DNA from: Heterostelium album PN500
Lineage: Eukaryota; Evosea; Eumycetozoa; Acytosteliales; Acytosteliaceae
Length of the DNA: 64,000 bases
Direction: 5' to 3'
NCBI RefSeq assembly: GCF_000004825.1
Contig: NW_008805097.1
Span: 248,001-312,000 of the forward strand
The notes under the pieces are model-generated. The model was not told the origin of the DNA. It ran no database searches and worked only from the letters and a program-made list of their open reading frames with translations. This document shows positions 48,064-58,374 of the stretch, in pieces. Within the stretch, counting starts at the first letter, position 1. The number at the start of each line of letters is the position of its first letter. The translations under genes and the position numbers were made by a program.

Positions 48064-48185
48064 AAAAATGAAATTTTCTTTGAATATATATAGTATAATA
48101 CAATCGATTATGAGATGATCTCAAATTTTGTAAAGTCATAATCGATTGTATTAAACTTTATATATTCAATGAAAATTTCATTTTT
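48064..48185. repeat. 50-nt-arm inverted repeat (long hairpin)
   Basis: Arms at 48064-48113 and 48136-48185 are complementary at about 47 of 50 positions around a 22-nt loop; pairing continues weakly outward through A/T tracts. It could fold as a long hairpin RNA or be a small terminal-inverted-repeat element. It lies within weak minus-strand frames (48302-48108) that show no family match. Confidence 0.75.
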
Positions 48186-48476
48186 GTTTTCTATATTTTT
48201 TAAGTTATTTTTATTTAAGAAATCGTCTATTATCTCTGGTGTACTATTAAATTTGATTAGTTGGTTGGTTGTTATATTAAAATTTATTAAATATAGAATC
48301 ATAATGTTGTGAAAATATAAAACTCAAAGGTTTTGGAAATCTCTGAGTGTAGATAATAGTTGTTTATCTGTAGTATCAATATTTAATAAAGTTGAACATA
48401 TTTAAAAAGATAATGTTTTTTAAATTATAATAGAAATAAAATGATTTGTGATTTGTTCTTTAAAGAACCACCACAA

Positions 48477-48770
48477 AATATTTGCAAATTTGAAAAAAGT
48501 GGGTGTGATATTGAATAAATAGACATCACAAAAAAAGATAAGGTGGGCTATTTTCATTGTGTTTGCAAATGTTTTAAAGTTCTTAAAAACAAAGGTGGAT
48601 TAAGAAGAGATTTCTATCAATTGTTTTCCTCATTATTTATTTAATATTCTTACACCCGGTTAGAGATAGCGAAAATAGTCTTCTTCAAACGCCATAAATT
48701 ATTTTGAAGCCTTTAAAAAACATAAAATTGGGTGTAGTGGTTAGCAAATGATATTTGTTAAGTATTTTTT
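48477..48770 (+). repeat. ~295-bp dispersed repeat, copy A
   Basis: Strongly similar (roughly nine in ten bases, by eye) to copy B at 53188-53484, same orientation. Shared landmarks: GAATAAATAGACATCACAAA, GGTGGGCTATTTTC, AAGTTCTTAAAAACAAA, CTTCTTCAAACGCCATAAAT and GGGTGTAGTGGTTAGCAAAT. No open frame is conserved. It is followed after 260 bp by a degraded version of the ORF that follows copy B. Confidence 0.8.
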
Positions 48771-49586
48771 TATAAATATTTTATTGAATTAAAAAAAGAT
48801 CATTAATCCAGGTGCTGATAAAAATATTGTCAATGAAATGTTTTATTTACAATATTGTTTAAAAAACATTATCTAAAAACATGACATCAAAGAATTGTTA
48901 ACAATAAAAAGTAAAATATTTATCAAAATATACTTTTGAGTTATCTAAAAATCTATTAATTTTTTTGTTCTGGTGTATTTAATCTTTGAATCATATTAAT
49001 TTAAAGAAATTAAATAATATTTACATTATCTACAAATATTTTTTTACACTTCATTTTTTAAACATCTTTGATTTATTATAATATAATTTTTTTTTTTTAA
49101 TTTATTTATGCTTATTCTTTTTTATTTAATCTCAAATATCGACTTTTAGAAAATGATTCGGACACCAATTCAGAATCTAAACCACCACCAAAAACAACAC
49201 CACCACCACCAACCACTTGAGGAACATGATATCACTCACTTTTTGTTGGTCAAAATGAAGAACTTTCAAAAAGACCTTCTCGTTGTTATAGCTAATCTTT
49301 GTGTTTTTCATAAACATTTAGATAAATCATCATTCAACTTCATACCATTCAATAATAGAATCACCTTCAACATCCACCAACTATAATGATATTGTGATTT
49401 TTGTCAATGGTTTCAAACATATTTTTTTAATAAGTATAAATAAGAACACCTATTCAACATAATAATAATCTTCCTCCACTATTCAATCAAAATAAAAACA
49501 ACAGAACTAAATCTATGACTCATGTTGATTGGTTTACATTTTTACATTTTTATTGATCATCATTAATAATATGAGATTAAATTTGA
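48771..49586. other. Spacer with degraded membrane-ORF homologue
   Basis: At about 49030-49130 the DNA aligns with the first 100 bp of the ORF at 53512 (shared CTTCATTT...TTTATTATAATAT and TTATTCTTTT), but the ATG is missing. A Pro-rich frame (49145-49222, ending in PPPKTTPPPPTT) and an out-of-frame His-rich ORF (49153-49386) follow; neither is convincing as a gene. Confidence 0.45.
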
Positions 49587-50933
49587 TTATTTTATCTTAT
49601 CCTTGAATGATTTGATTGTAATTTTCGAATTTTTAAATGATTTTGAACATTTAATAAGGTCATCATAGCTGATTTCAGTTTTAAAGAGTTGATGACGGTG
49701 TTCGAGTAGAAATATCAAGATTTCATTGTTTTCGATGTTTTCTTCAATCGACGTGATAAGTGTACTAATTGTAAATAGCTTTTGATTACTTTTATCTGGT
49801 ATATTGGTGAACAAATACTCTGCAATATCTAGATGACCTGCTTTCAACGCATACTCTATTGCATTCGATGTACAACCTTCTGTTCGATTCTCGTGAAGCC
49901 ATTGTACAACCGATAAGCTAACCCACGATGCTTTATCGATGGCAGTAGTTGAGCTTCCTTCATTCCTATGTTCGTTTATCCACTGCAAAACATGTAAGAA
50001 TCCTTGTTCGGCTGCAACGTTCAGCGCGAACTTTGAGGTGACATTGGTCGATAGATTTTCATAGACCCATTGAACAAGCTCTAGATTTCCTGACTGTACC
50101 GATTTATAAAGTAAATATCTACTGGATACTCCGTAGTTATGATGGTGTAGATATTTGACCATCGCCAGATGACCGCTCAGTGCAGCAGTATCAATATAGT
50201 TCACCATTGGATTGAATGACAATGATCCTTGTAATAACCATTCTACCATTTCGACATTTCCACCTTGTACTGCACTCTGTAGAATACAATGGTCAGCTTC
50301 ATTGGCGAGAGGAATCAGTGTTTTATTCATCAGATATTGTAACATGTCGAGTCTACCAACTTCAGCTGCACTTCTCATTGCTATCTTGATACACTCGACT
50401 ATCAAATGAATGATATCCGCTAGCTTGTTCTCTGCAATCCATACCAATAGCTCAAAGTTTAAACCAAGTGGTGCCAGCCCAATCATTGAACGGTATGTAT
50501 ATTTATTGATACCAAGACCCAGTGAATCTAAGTATTTAACGATTTCCAACCTTCCATTGCGAACTGCCATCACCATGAATTGTCTCATGTATTCTTCAAC
50601 TTTGATAGAGTATTTCTTTATAAAGTATTTCAATGTTTCTAAATGACCATACTTTATTGATACCAACATAACTCTACAGACATGACCATTTAATGTGCCA
50701 CTTCCAAACAGATGTTCATACCACTTGTTCTTCTTTGAAGCTATCTCTTTAAAGTATTTTTTGAGTAAATGAAAATAATTATATGCAGCTAAATAGCTTG
50801 GTTTATTTTTAATAACATTCCATTTATAGCTATTATATTTCAATATATCTCTATTGATATATTTAACTTTTTTAAATATCTCTTTTCTTAATACTAAATT
50901 ATTAAATATACAAATAAACAGAGTTTTATTCAT
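49587..50933 (-). CDS. Dictyostelid ankyrin-repeat protein, intact (448 aa)
   Basis: Single exon, 448 residues. N-terminal module MNKTLFICIFNNLVLRKEIF and the element YKWNVIKNKPSYLAAYNYFH, then about ten ankyrin repeats, one clear NRTEGCTSNAIEYALKAGH. The first 60 residues are nearly identical to the 51253-52578 copy, so the two are recent tandem duplicates, while the repeats have diverged much more. That pattern suggests the repeat surface is under changing selection while the module is kept (inference). Confidence 0.85.
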   Translation of the reverse strand: MNKTLFICIFNNLVLRKEIFKKVKYINRDILKYNSYKWNVIKNKPSYLAAYNYFHLLKKYFKEIASKKNKWYEHLFGSGTLNGHVCRVMLVSIKYGHLETLKYFIKKYSIKVEEYMRQFMVMAVRNGRLEIVKYLDSLGLGINKYTYRSMIGLAPLGLNFELLVWIAENKLADIIHLIVECIKIAMRSAAEVGRLDMLQYLMNKTLIPLANEADHCILQSAVQGGNVEMVEWLLQGSLSFNPMVNYIDTAALSGHLAMVKYLHHHNYGVSSRYLLYKSVQSGNLELVQWVYENLSTNVTSKFALNVAAEQGFLHVLQWINEHRNEGSSTTAIDKASWVSLSVVQWLHENRTEGCTSNAIEYALKAGHLDIAEYLFTNIPDKSNQKLFTISTLITSIEENIENNEILIFLLEHRHQLFKTEISYDDLIKCSKSFKNSKITIKSFKDKIK

Positions 50934-51252
50934 CTTTTAATTATTATTTGTGAAGATGAAATTGATCAATTTTAAAATATAAAACAATCATTTTTAATTT
51001 TATCTTTACAAAAAGTTCAAATTATCACACACCAGGTATTTATCTGATCACCAAAATTGGTTTTTTTTGATCAATTTTACAAAAACAAAATTCATAGAAA
51101 AATATTGACTCTTTTTTGACGACCATTAGATTTAAAAGTAATAAATGAAATATAGAAATAGTGAAAGATTTAAAGAAAATAAGGCTGAGAATAGGAAAAG
51201 CATAATGTTTTCTTTGATTGTTCTATAGTATACAAGAAAAATAGATTTTAAT
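50934..51252. other. Spacer between tandem ankyrin copies
   Basis: About 320 bp, AT-rich; presumably the promoter of the 49587-50933 copy. Nothing else seen. Confidence 0.5.
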
Positions 51253-52578
51253 CTATTTGAATGATTTAATTATAGCAATTGAATTATTATAAAATTTAGA
51301 ATATTCAAGTAATTGTTTCAAGTTGACTTCTGTTGTGATAAGTTGATGACGATGTTCAAGTAGAAAAATCAATGTTTCATTGTTTTCAATGTTTTCTTCA
51401 ATCAACTTGCTAAGTGTACCCGTTGTAAATAGTTGCCTATTACACTTTTCTGGTATATTGATGAACAACCACTCCATTATATCTGCATGACGTGCTGCTA
51501 AAGCATTTTCCATTGCTCTTGGTGTGCATTTTGCTGATTGATTTTCAAATAACCATTTGACAACCGTTAAACTAACAGATGATGCTTTATCGATTGCAAG
51601 CGTTGAGCAACCTTCACTCCTATTTTCATACAACCATTGTACAACGTGTAGATCTGCATTGGCGGCTGCTTTGTCTATAGCATCGCAGGTTGTTATTTCG
51701 TTTGTTCGATTTTCATGAATCCATTGAAGAAGCTCTAAATTGTCTGATCTCGCTGCAATATCAAGTAGATGACCTCTTGATCTTCCATATTTATGTTGAT
51801 GAAGATATTTAACGAGATCAAGATGACTCTTGGCTGCAGCTGTATCAATATAATACTCTGATTCTCGAAATGAAAATCCTTGCTCTAACAACCATTTTAC
51901 CATTTTGACATTTCCACTAGACACTGCATTCTCAAGAAACAAATGATCTTTTGTATCCAACCGAGTCTTGGTATTGTTCACCAAGTACTGTAACATGTCA
52001 AGTCTACCGACTACCGTTGCATTTCTCATTGATATGTATATATATTTGTTTATCGATCCGTTAGCAATGAGTCGAGCCAACTTATTCTCTACAAGCCACA
52101 CCAATAGATCAAAGTTTAAACCTAGTGGTGCATATCCAAGCATAAAGGTATGTGTAAAAGTCGGCTTCGTGAGAGAAACCAAATACTTGACAATTTCAAA
52201 TCTACCATGACAAACAGCCTTTACCAAGTAATGAACCATAAAATCGTTAAATGATTTCTGTTTCTTTATAAAGTATTTCACTGTATGTAAATGACCGTAC
52301 TTTATTAATACCAACAAAACGCTGGAAATAAAAGAATCTAAATCTGCACTACCAACGATACGTTCATACCATGTCATCTTTGAAGTCATCTTTTTGTATC
52401 TTTCTTTTAATAGATCAAAATAATCATATGCAGCTAAATAGCTTGGTTTATTTTTAATAACATTCCATTTATAACTATTATATTTCAATATATCTCTATT
52501 GATATATCTAACTTTTTTGAATATCTCTTTTCTTAGTATAGAGTTATTAAATATAAATATAAATAGTGTTTTATCCAT
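51253..52578 (-). CDS. Dictyostelid ankyrin-repeat protein, intact (441 aa)
   Basis: Single exon, 441 residues. MDKTLFIFIFNNSILRKEIF, KKVRYINRDILKYNSYKWNV, then ankyrin repeats including VVQWLYENRSEGCSTLAIDK and VVKWLFENQSAKCTPRAMEN. The C-terminus (ENIENNETLIFLLEHRHQL) matches that of the 49587-50933 copy. No damage seen; start chosen by alignment with paralogues. Confidence 0.85.
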   Translation of the reverse strand: MDKTLFIFIFNNSILRKEIFKKVRYINRDILKYNSYKWNVIKNKPSYLAAYDYFDLLKERYKKMTSKMTWYERIVGSADLDSFISSVLLVLIKYGHLHTVKYFIKKQKSFNDFMVHYLVKAVCHGRFEIVKYLVSLTKPTFTHTFMLGYAPLGLNFDLLVWLVENKLARLIANGSINKYIYISMRNATVVGRLDMLQYLVNNTKTRLDTKDHLFLENAVSSGNVKMVKWLLEQGFSFRESEYYIDTAAAKSHLDLVKYLHQHKYGRSRGHLLDIAARSDNLELLQWIHENRTNEITTCDAIDKAAANADLHVVQWLYENRSEGCSTLAIDKASSVSLTVVKWLFENQSAKCTPRAMENALAARHADIMEWLFINIPEKCNRQLFTTGTLSKLIEENIENNETLIFLLEHRHQLITTEVNLKQLLEYSKFYNNSIAIIKSFK

Positions 52579-53187
52579 CTTTTTAAATTATTTGTAGATT
52601 GTTGAGCAAGAAAAATAAATTATTGAATAGTTTTGTAATATATGATTTAATGTCACACATCTGATGTTTTTAAACGTGTTTTTGTTAATGTTGAAATCTT
52701 ATTTTAAAGATCTTTACATTTTTTGGAAGTTGATTATCAAAAAAAAAAGTTTAAAAAGTTTTTAAATAAAATTGAAAAATGTATATATACATTTTATTTA
52801 TTCTTATAATTGTTATTTTTATTGTTTGTTGTGTTAGTAGTTCTATTATTTTTTAAGTAATACAATCATTTTTATATTATTAAAATATATAATATGTAGA
52901 GTTTATAAGTAGAATAACAGAATGTAGAGAGAGAGATTCTGTTTAGCAGATCTAATGTCCTGGAGAAAGTGAAGGGTACCGAATTTTCAAGGAATCATGA
53001 TGATTGTCATTCGAACTCCACCATTTCAACAGTTTACCGATATTTGTCGAGCACCCTACAACCTACTTGCACAACATCGATTTCACATAATAGTATCCTA
53101 TGATGAATTTTAATATCCATAGATATGATGCATTTGAAGAGTATTTTGTAAGTTAGATTATAGTGTAATACAGATCACTAAATACAT
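52579..53187. other. Intergenic 0.6 kb
   Basis: AT-rich up to about 52900, then a less AT-rich stretch (52920-53130) without an open frame that may be decayed coding DNA. No family recognised. Confidence 0.4.
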
Positions 53188-53484
53188 AAATATTTGCAAA
53201 ATTGAAAAAAAGTGGGTGTGGTATTGAATAAATAGACATCACAAAAAATGATATGGTGGGCTATTTTCGTTGTGTTTGCAAAATTTTTAAAGTTCTTAAA
53301 AACAAAAGTGGATTAAGAAGAGATTTTCTATCAATTCCTCACTATTTATTAAATATTCCCACACCCAGTTACAGATAGCGAAAACAGTCTTCTTCAAACG
53401 CCATAAATTATTTTGAGGCTTCAAAAAACATAAAAAAAATGGGTGTAGTGGTTAGCAAATGACATTTGTTAAAGTATTTTTTTT
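53188..53484 (+). repeat. ~295-bp dispersed repeat, copy B
   Basis: Partner of copy A (48477-48770), same orientation, 4.4 kb away, with small indels. It ends 27 bp before the ATG of the small membrane-protein ORF at 53512, so it could be that gene's promoter and leader rather than an element of its own. Confidence 0.8.
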
Positions 53485-53511
53485 GAATACAATATAGAAA
53501 TTGATATCAAA

Positions 53512-53814
53512 ATGAAAAATTTGATCGACAAACATTTTTTTAAACTTCATTTATTAACATCATTAATTTATTATAATATTGTATTTGTTTTTTTATTTTA
53601 TTTGTGTATATTCTTTTCATATGATATCACAGCTATAGATTCCTTACTACATTTTACAAAATTTGTTAAACTATCGATACAACACACATCACTCTCATCT
53701 TTATTAGTAGACTCAATAAATAGTTATATAAAAAAAATAAATAAAATGAAATTCATAAAAAAGTCTCTGCTATCATTAAAAATTAAAAAAATTAATATTT
53801 TATACTTACTATGA
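53512..53814 (+). CDS. Hypothetical small membrane or secreted protein
   Basis: A 100-residue frame with a hydrophobic segment near the N-terminus (SLIYYNIVFVFLFYLCIFFS), a Ser/Leu-rich middle (SIQHTSLSSLLVDSINSY) and a Lys-rich end (KKSLLSLKIKKINILYLL). The first third recurs in degraded form after repeat copy A. AT-rich DNA can make such frames by chance; the conserved upstream repeat is the main support. No family recognised. Confidence 0.35.
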   Translation: MKNLIDKHFFKLHLLTSLIYYNIVFVFLFYLCIFFSYDITAIDSLLHFTKFVKLSIQHTSLSSLLVDSINSYIKKINKMKFIKKSLLSLKIKKINILYLL

Positions 53815-53878
53815 GGAGGGATTTTACTTTCAAATGATTGAAAGCGCTTCCCGCCTCTCACCTATCAGCCAAGTTTGT

Positions 53879-53978
53879 ACTTCTCAGCGATGATGTTACC
53901 AAACAAATCAACAACACTTTTTCAGTTGGATAGGCATCGATGAATCCTATGGATTTGGTAACTTCATCGCTGAGAAGT
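53879..53978. repeat. 25-bp inverted repeat in a GC-richer island
   Basis: Arms ACTTCTCAGCGATGATGTTA (from 53879) and its complement ending at 53978 pair at 24 of 25 positions across a 50-bp spacer. Each arm reads, outward, as a similar peptide: FGNFIAEKS on plus and FGNIIAEKY on minus. So they look like two copies of a short coding fragment set head to head. Confidence 0.65.
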
Positions 53979-54029
53979 CAACCAACTTCAGTGGCACTGT
54001 AAATTCCATATTTAATATTTGGCCGCATT

Positions 54030-54525
54030 GAACTCTTGGTAATGACGTGTGATAAATGATTCTCTACAATCCAAAGCAACAGCTCAAAGTTTTAACCAAG
54101 TGGTGCTAGTCCAATAATATCCTGATAATCGAATGTCTTTGGGTCGTAGCCAAGTGAATCCAAAAATCGAACAAACTCTAATCTTCCACTGTCAAATGCA
54201 ATTTTCATAAATTTCTTGAGATATTAGTATATCTTAAAAAAAAAAGTATTGGAAAGTTGAAAAGTAACCACACTTTATTGTTATCTTCATCGCTCTAACA
54301 ACAGATTTATTTTCAAATAAAACCCTCATACCACTTTTTCTCTGAATCTCTTTAAAGTATGATTTAATAGATGGAAATAGTTGTATGTTGCCAAATAGGT
54401 TGGTTTATTTTTGATATCATTCCATTTAACACTATTCCATTTCAACACATCGATATCTAACTTTTTTAAATATCTCTTTTCTTAATACTATATTATTAAA
54501 TATAGAGAATAATAATTTTATCCAT
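54030..54525 (-). pseudogene. Ankyrin-family relic, truncated
   Basis: From ATG at 54525 the N-terminal module of the family is traceable through frame changes (NNIVLRKEIFKKVRY-like, then KWNDIKNKPTYLATYNYFH-like), then pieces matching the first repeats (LLLWIVENHLSHVITKSS). Several stops and shifts occur, and the rest of the gene is missing. It is closest to the 49587-50933 copy and stands in the same place relative to the 295-bp repeat. Confidence 0.65.
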
Positions 54526-54731
54526 CTTTTAGGAATTGATCTTCAACAAAACTATGTGATGTGATAAAAAACAAAATGAAAAAAATAATACTAATTTTGG
54601 ATTCTGAATATATTTTTAACACACAAATACATATATCTATATATCTTGATTGATTGTTGATTGATTGATTAAATTAATTAAATTAATTATTATTATTTAT
54701 TTTTATTATGTTGTTTTTTTTTAATGTTTGT

Positions 54732-56919
54732 TTAAATTATTAAAATATTTTTTAAAATGGTAACTTCCTTCCTGTATTCTCTTAGGATAACTGGAATAGA
54801 AGTGGGTGGTACCATACCAAATTCAGTGATAACGAGTGCAATCAATTCGATTGGGGTGAGATCGTACATAAGATTTAAAAGTTTGAGACTGCTGATGTTC
54901 TTCCAGTCCTTGAGAACGTTGTCAGTGTGCACGTCTTTTTCGCTGAGGTTGGAAACGAGATCTTTGGGATCGCCGAGGTCGTTCGAACAGATCGAGTCGA
55001 GCTGTGACTTGTCAGAGAACTTGTAGGTCTCACAACAAACAATGAAGGGAACGTTGTAGAACTGTGCCATCGAAGCAACCAGCGCCGTTCCAGAACGCGA
55101 GATTAGATTACCGTTGGAGAGCAGTGAGCACGCACCTACAAACACCTTGGTGACCTCCTTCATAATGTAGGAGGTGGCATTCAAGAGGATATAGGTACAT
55201 TTTACACCGTGTTGCACCAAACGATGCATCAAACGCTTGCCTTCGTGTTTAGGACGCGAATCGACAATGATAACTCTAAAGTTCTTTCCCTCCTCCTGAG
55301 CCTTTACAAGAATCATCTCAACAACGTGTGAACTTGCATAAGTCATAATGACATCGCCATCCTTAATCTTTGAGACACCATATTGAGCGATAACTCTATC
55401 AGCCACAACAATTCTCTCAATAAAAGAATCTATCTTTTCACATAAAAATTCTTTTGCCTAATGATAATAATAACAAAGTTGGTTAGTTAGTTAGTTGGAT
55501 ACATTATTAGCTAGTTGGTTGGTTATTGAAAAAAGTTATTTGTTACCTCTTCATTTGTTAATTTCTTATTGATTTCAGATAGACATTGTTGTTTGAAATA
55601 GATGATTGAATTACTCATGGAGATGGACATCGGACGACAATCGACGAGGAATTGAATGAGTGGAGTGAGATGTGCGTTCAATTCACGTGCGAAATCCTTC
55701 TCTGCTGGCAAGTGGAAATCGCGAATCACCTGTTTGAATGTTGTCATCATGGCGACGGCACGTGCGTTCGAACCAGAGATGGTAAAGTTTGCGTACTTCA
55801 AACCGAGTGAGATGATCTCCGGGTGAATATCGGCATTGACAATGCCCAGCGAATTTTCGATTTCGTACTGCGGCAGATGAGCAAACAGTGGAATCAACTT
55901 GGTGGCTGGCACAGCGTTGATAATCTTCTTCTTCGTTGCCTTGTCACGTTTCTTCTGATCGTCAAACTGTGTCGATTGAACTACAACCACTCCACCCTTC
56001 TTTGGGGCGTTGGCAGCCAGTGCTTTAGCGGCGTTTTGCTCCTCGATGTCTTCGTTGGGTGGTGACTGAATCGATGGTGTCGAGGGATTCGATTGTTTCT
56101 TTTGTTGTTGTTGTCCTCCTTGTTGTTGTTGTTGCTGTTGTTTTCCTTGTTGTGCTTGTGCTTGTTGTCCTCCTTGTTGTTGATGTTGTTTTGGGTGTGT
56201 CGATGGTGATTGTACACCACCTTCTGCAGCTTGTTGTTGCTGTTGTAATAATCTCTGTTGTTGTTTCTTTGTTTGACCTGCGGGTCTTGGTTGTCCTTGT
56301 TGTTGTTGTCCTCCTTGTTGTTGCTGTTGTTGTTGCTGTCTATTTTGTTGTTGCTGTGGTTTAGCAGTAGCAGCAGGTGGATGTAAAGATGAATCGGCAG
56401 AGTTTGAAATCTGTAACTTTCCAACATCAGGTATATCTGTAGTTGGTTTTGGTATCTCCATCGATGATGAAGTTGGAATATGTGGAGTTGAAATGCCTTC
56501 CATTGATCCTGGTGATCCACTTTTAAACCAGAGAGGCAAGTTAATAAATAAAACAAAAAGATGTGATCAATCGTTCAATAAAGACAAGTTAACATTAACA
56601 TACGTTGATTTTTTAATATGTTGTTTGTCCATTGAACCTCTTGTAGATGGACTCTTTGATGGTATATTAGCTTGACTAGGTGATGTCGATGGTATTGGAA
56701 TTGGTGAAGTTGATTGACCTCCTTGCTGTTCATTCATTCATCTCTAATTAGTTTATCTAAACTCTATAAATACAATATAATATGTAAAAAGCTTACCTTA
56801 TTTATATCGAAACCAACAGTTTTAATTGGTTTACCTTTTTCTTCTCTTTCGTCTAGGAATTCACCTAATGCTCTAGTGATATTTGATTCTTTTTGAATAT
56901 AAGTATCTTTATATGACAT
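54732..56919 (-). CDS. eif2b4: Translation initiation factor eIF2B subunit delta
   Basis: Four exons on the minus strand: 56919-56797, 56725-56604, 56519-55547 and 55457-54732; phases agree and give 647 residues. eIF2B is the guanine-nucleotide exchange factor for eIF2; delta belongs to its regulatory core that senses phosphorylated eIF2. The N-terminal 300 residues are Gln/Pro-rich (dictyostelid expansion). The conserved part begins at KKIINAVPATKLIPLFAHLP. The C-terminal domain has the alpha/beta/delta family signatures: DGDVIMTYASSHVVEMIL, VIIVDSRPKHEGKRL, GACSLLSNGNLISRSGTALV and the NLMYDLTP...ITEFGMVPPTSIPVILREYR end. It is divergent from the LSM10-like gene with 206 bp between the ATGs. 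Confidence 0.94.
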
Positions 56920-57125
56920 CACTATTACTTATATTTATATATCTATTTCAAATTATTATTAAATTAGTGTGAGGCGTTTGTGTTGTTTTTCTTTTGAAAT
57001 GTTTTCAAACTTTTTTCCTAAAGTTTAAAAAATCGTAGTTCAAAAAATTTGAAATCATCATCGATCATTCACATGACAATATTAATAAATATATAACTAA
57101 TATGTAATGAAGGCAACAGAGAAAG

Positions 57126-57735
57126 ATGGTTAAAGGAAATAAGAAATCAGATTTGAATTCATTGCTTTGTGTGTTCAATGCTTTGACAGGCTCACAGATA
57201 ACCGTACAACTTAGAAATGAAAATGAGATCTATGGTACTATCGATACTATAGATGAACATATGAAGTAAGTCTATTTTAATTAATATTAACTAAAATAAA
57301 TATATAATCTATTTATAAGAATAAAATATTAATAATTATTATTATTAAATAAATAGTATTGAATTATCTAATGCAACATTAAAGAGAAGAGATACAACAG
57401 ATAGTTATGATCTCATTTTAATTAATTCAAGAAATATAAGATATATTCAAATACCTGATAGAATAGATTTAAATAGTTTATTATTCTTATATGTAAGTAT
57501 AATGATACACTACAATTATAATTCTTTTTAGATTATTAATTTTAATATAATATAAAAGAGTAAAACATTATCAGAAATGAAGAATAAATATCAAAGAACA
57601 AGAAGAAAACCTGTTGTACAATCAACTATAGATAGAGGTACCATTTATGTACATGACAATGGTGAAACTTTAATTGTAGATACCTCTAAACAAAACAACA
57701 ACAATAATATTAATAATAGTAATAATAGTAATTAA
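57126..57735 (+). CDS. lsm10: LSM10-like Sm protein
   Basis: Three exons, 57126-57265, 57357-57492 and 57559-57735, phases matching; 150 residues. The Sm fold is clear: Sm1 (SLLCVFNALTGSQITVQL, GTIDTIDEHMNIELSNAT) and Sm2 (LILINSRNIRYIQIPD). The ending GRN/SRN-I-R-Y-I/V-x-I-P-D matches metazoan LSM10, which replaces SmD1 in the U7 snRNP that processes histone mRNA 3' ends; SmD1 itself would end in an RG-rich tail, absent here. The C-terminus is Asn-rich. The alternative is a divergent SmD1 or another Lsm protein; length and the IPD motif favour LSM10. Confidence 0.75.
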
Positions 57736-58374
57736 GAAAAGATAGTCCTCACTCTCTCTAGAGATTATGCATGTTACTCTTTGAAACTACCAATTTAGTT
57801 TGTAGTTACAATAGAGAACAAAAAAAAACAACTAAATTAATCTAATCGACAGTTGCATTGAAGCTCAGTAACAACAACAACAACGATGTCATATCTAGGT
57901 ATGTGTGGTGTATGTGTGCGTGTGTAAGGTGCTATCATATTCTATAAGGAAAGTTCTAAGATGAAAACTCGAATTATTTTTTTACATTGTTTGTTCCGAA
58001 ACATCTCCTACTTTCCATATTTGGAATTTTGTCATTTTTTTATTATTTATAAATCGATTTAATAAACAAATCCAATATTTCTTTGACCACCCACTCTTTT
58101 TCGAAATAAAATAAATAAAATAATATCTCTATCTATATTTTTATTACTTATTTTTTTTTTTCTAAAAATTTCTAAATCTAAGAAAAAAAAAGAAAAGAAA
58201 AATTATATAGATACAGATAATAAATATATCTAAAAATAAAATTTTTAATGTTTTGTGTGTTGAATAAATATTATTTTAAACAAAAGAAGTTTCCAATTTT
58301 CAATATTATTATTATAATTGTTTTCAAATTTGTTTGTTGTTTTGTTGTAAACAATTTGTATGTATTATAAATAA
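57736..58374. other. Intergenic 0.64 kb
   Basis: Between two plus-strand genes. The first 230 bp are less AT-rich (57745-57960, with TG-rich stretches) and hold no open frame; a non-coding RNA there cannot be excluded. The rest is poly-A/T. Confidence 0.45.

Noticed and set aside
49153-49386. 77-codon His-rich ORF
   Set aside because: Low-complexity CCACCA tract read out of frame with a Pro-rich alternative; no domain, no splice or codon support.
48477-53484. The two 295-bp direct repeats as LTRs of a retroelement
   Set aside because: The 4.4 kb between them holds two ordinary ankyrin genes on the minus strand and no reverse transcriptase, integrase or gag-like sequence; repeat ends lack TG...CA and a visible target-site duplication.
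53188-53484. Repeat copy B as a class I small RNA gene
   Set aside because: No clear upstream snRNA-type promoter element or the conserved 5' and 3' stem sequences were found; left as an unexplained repeat.
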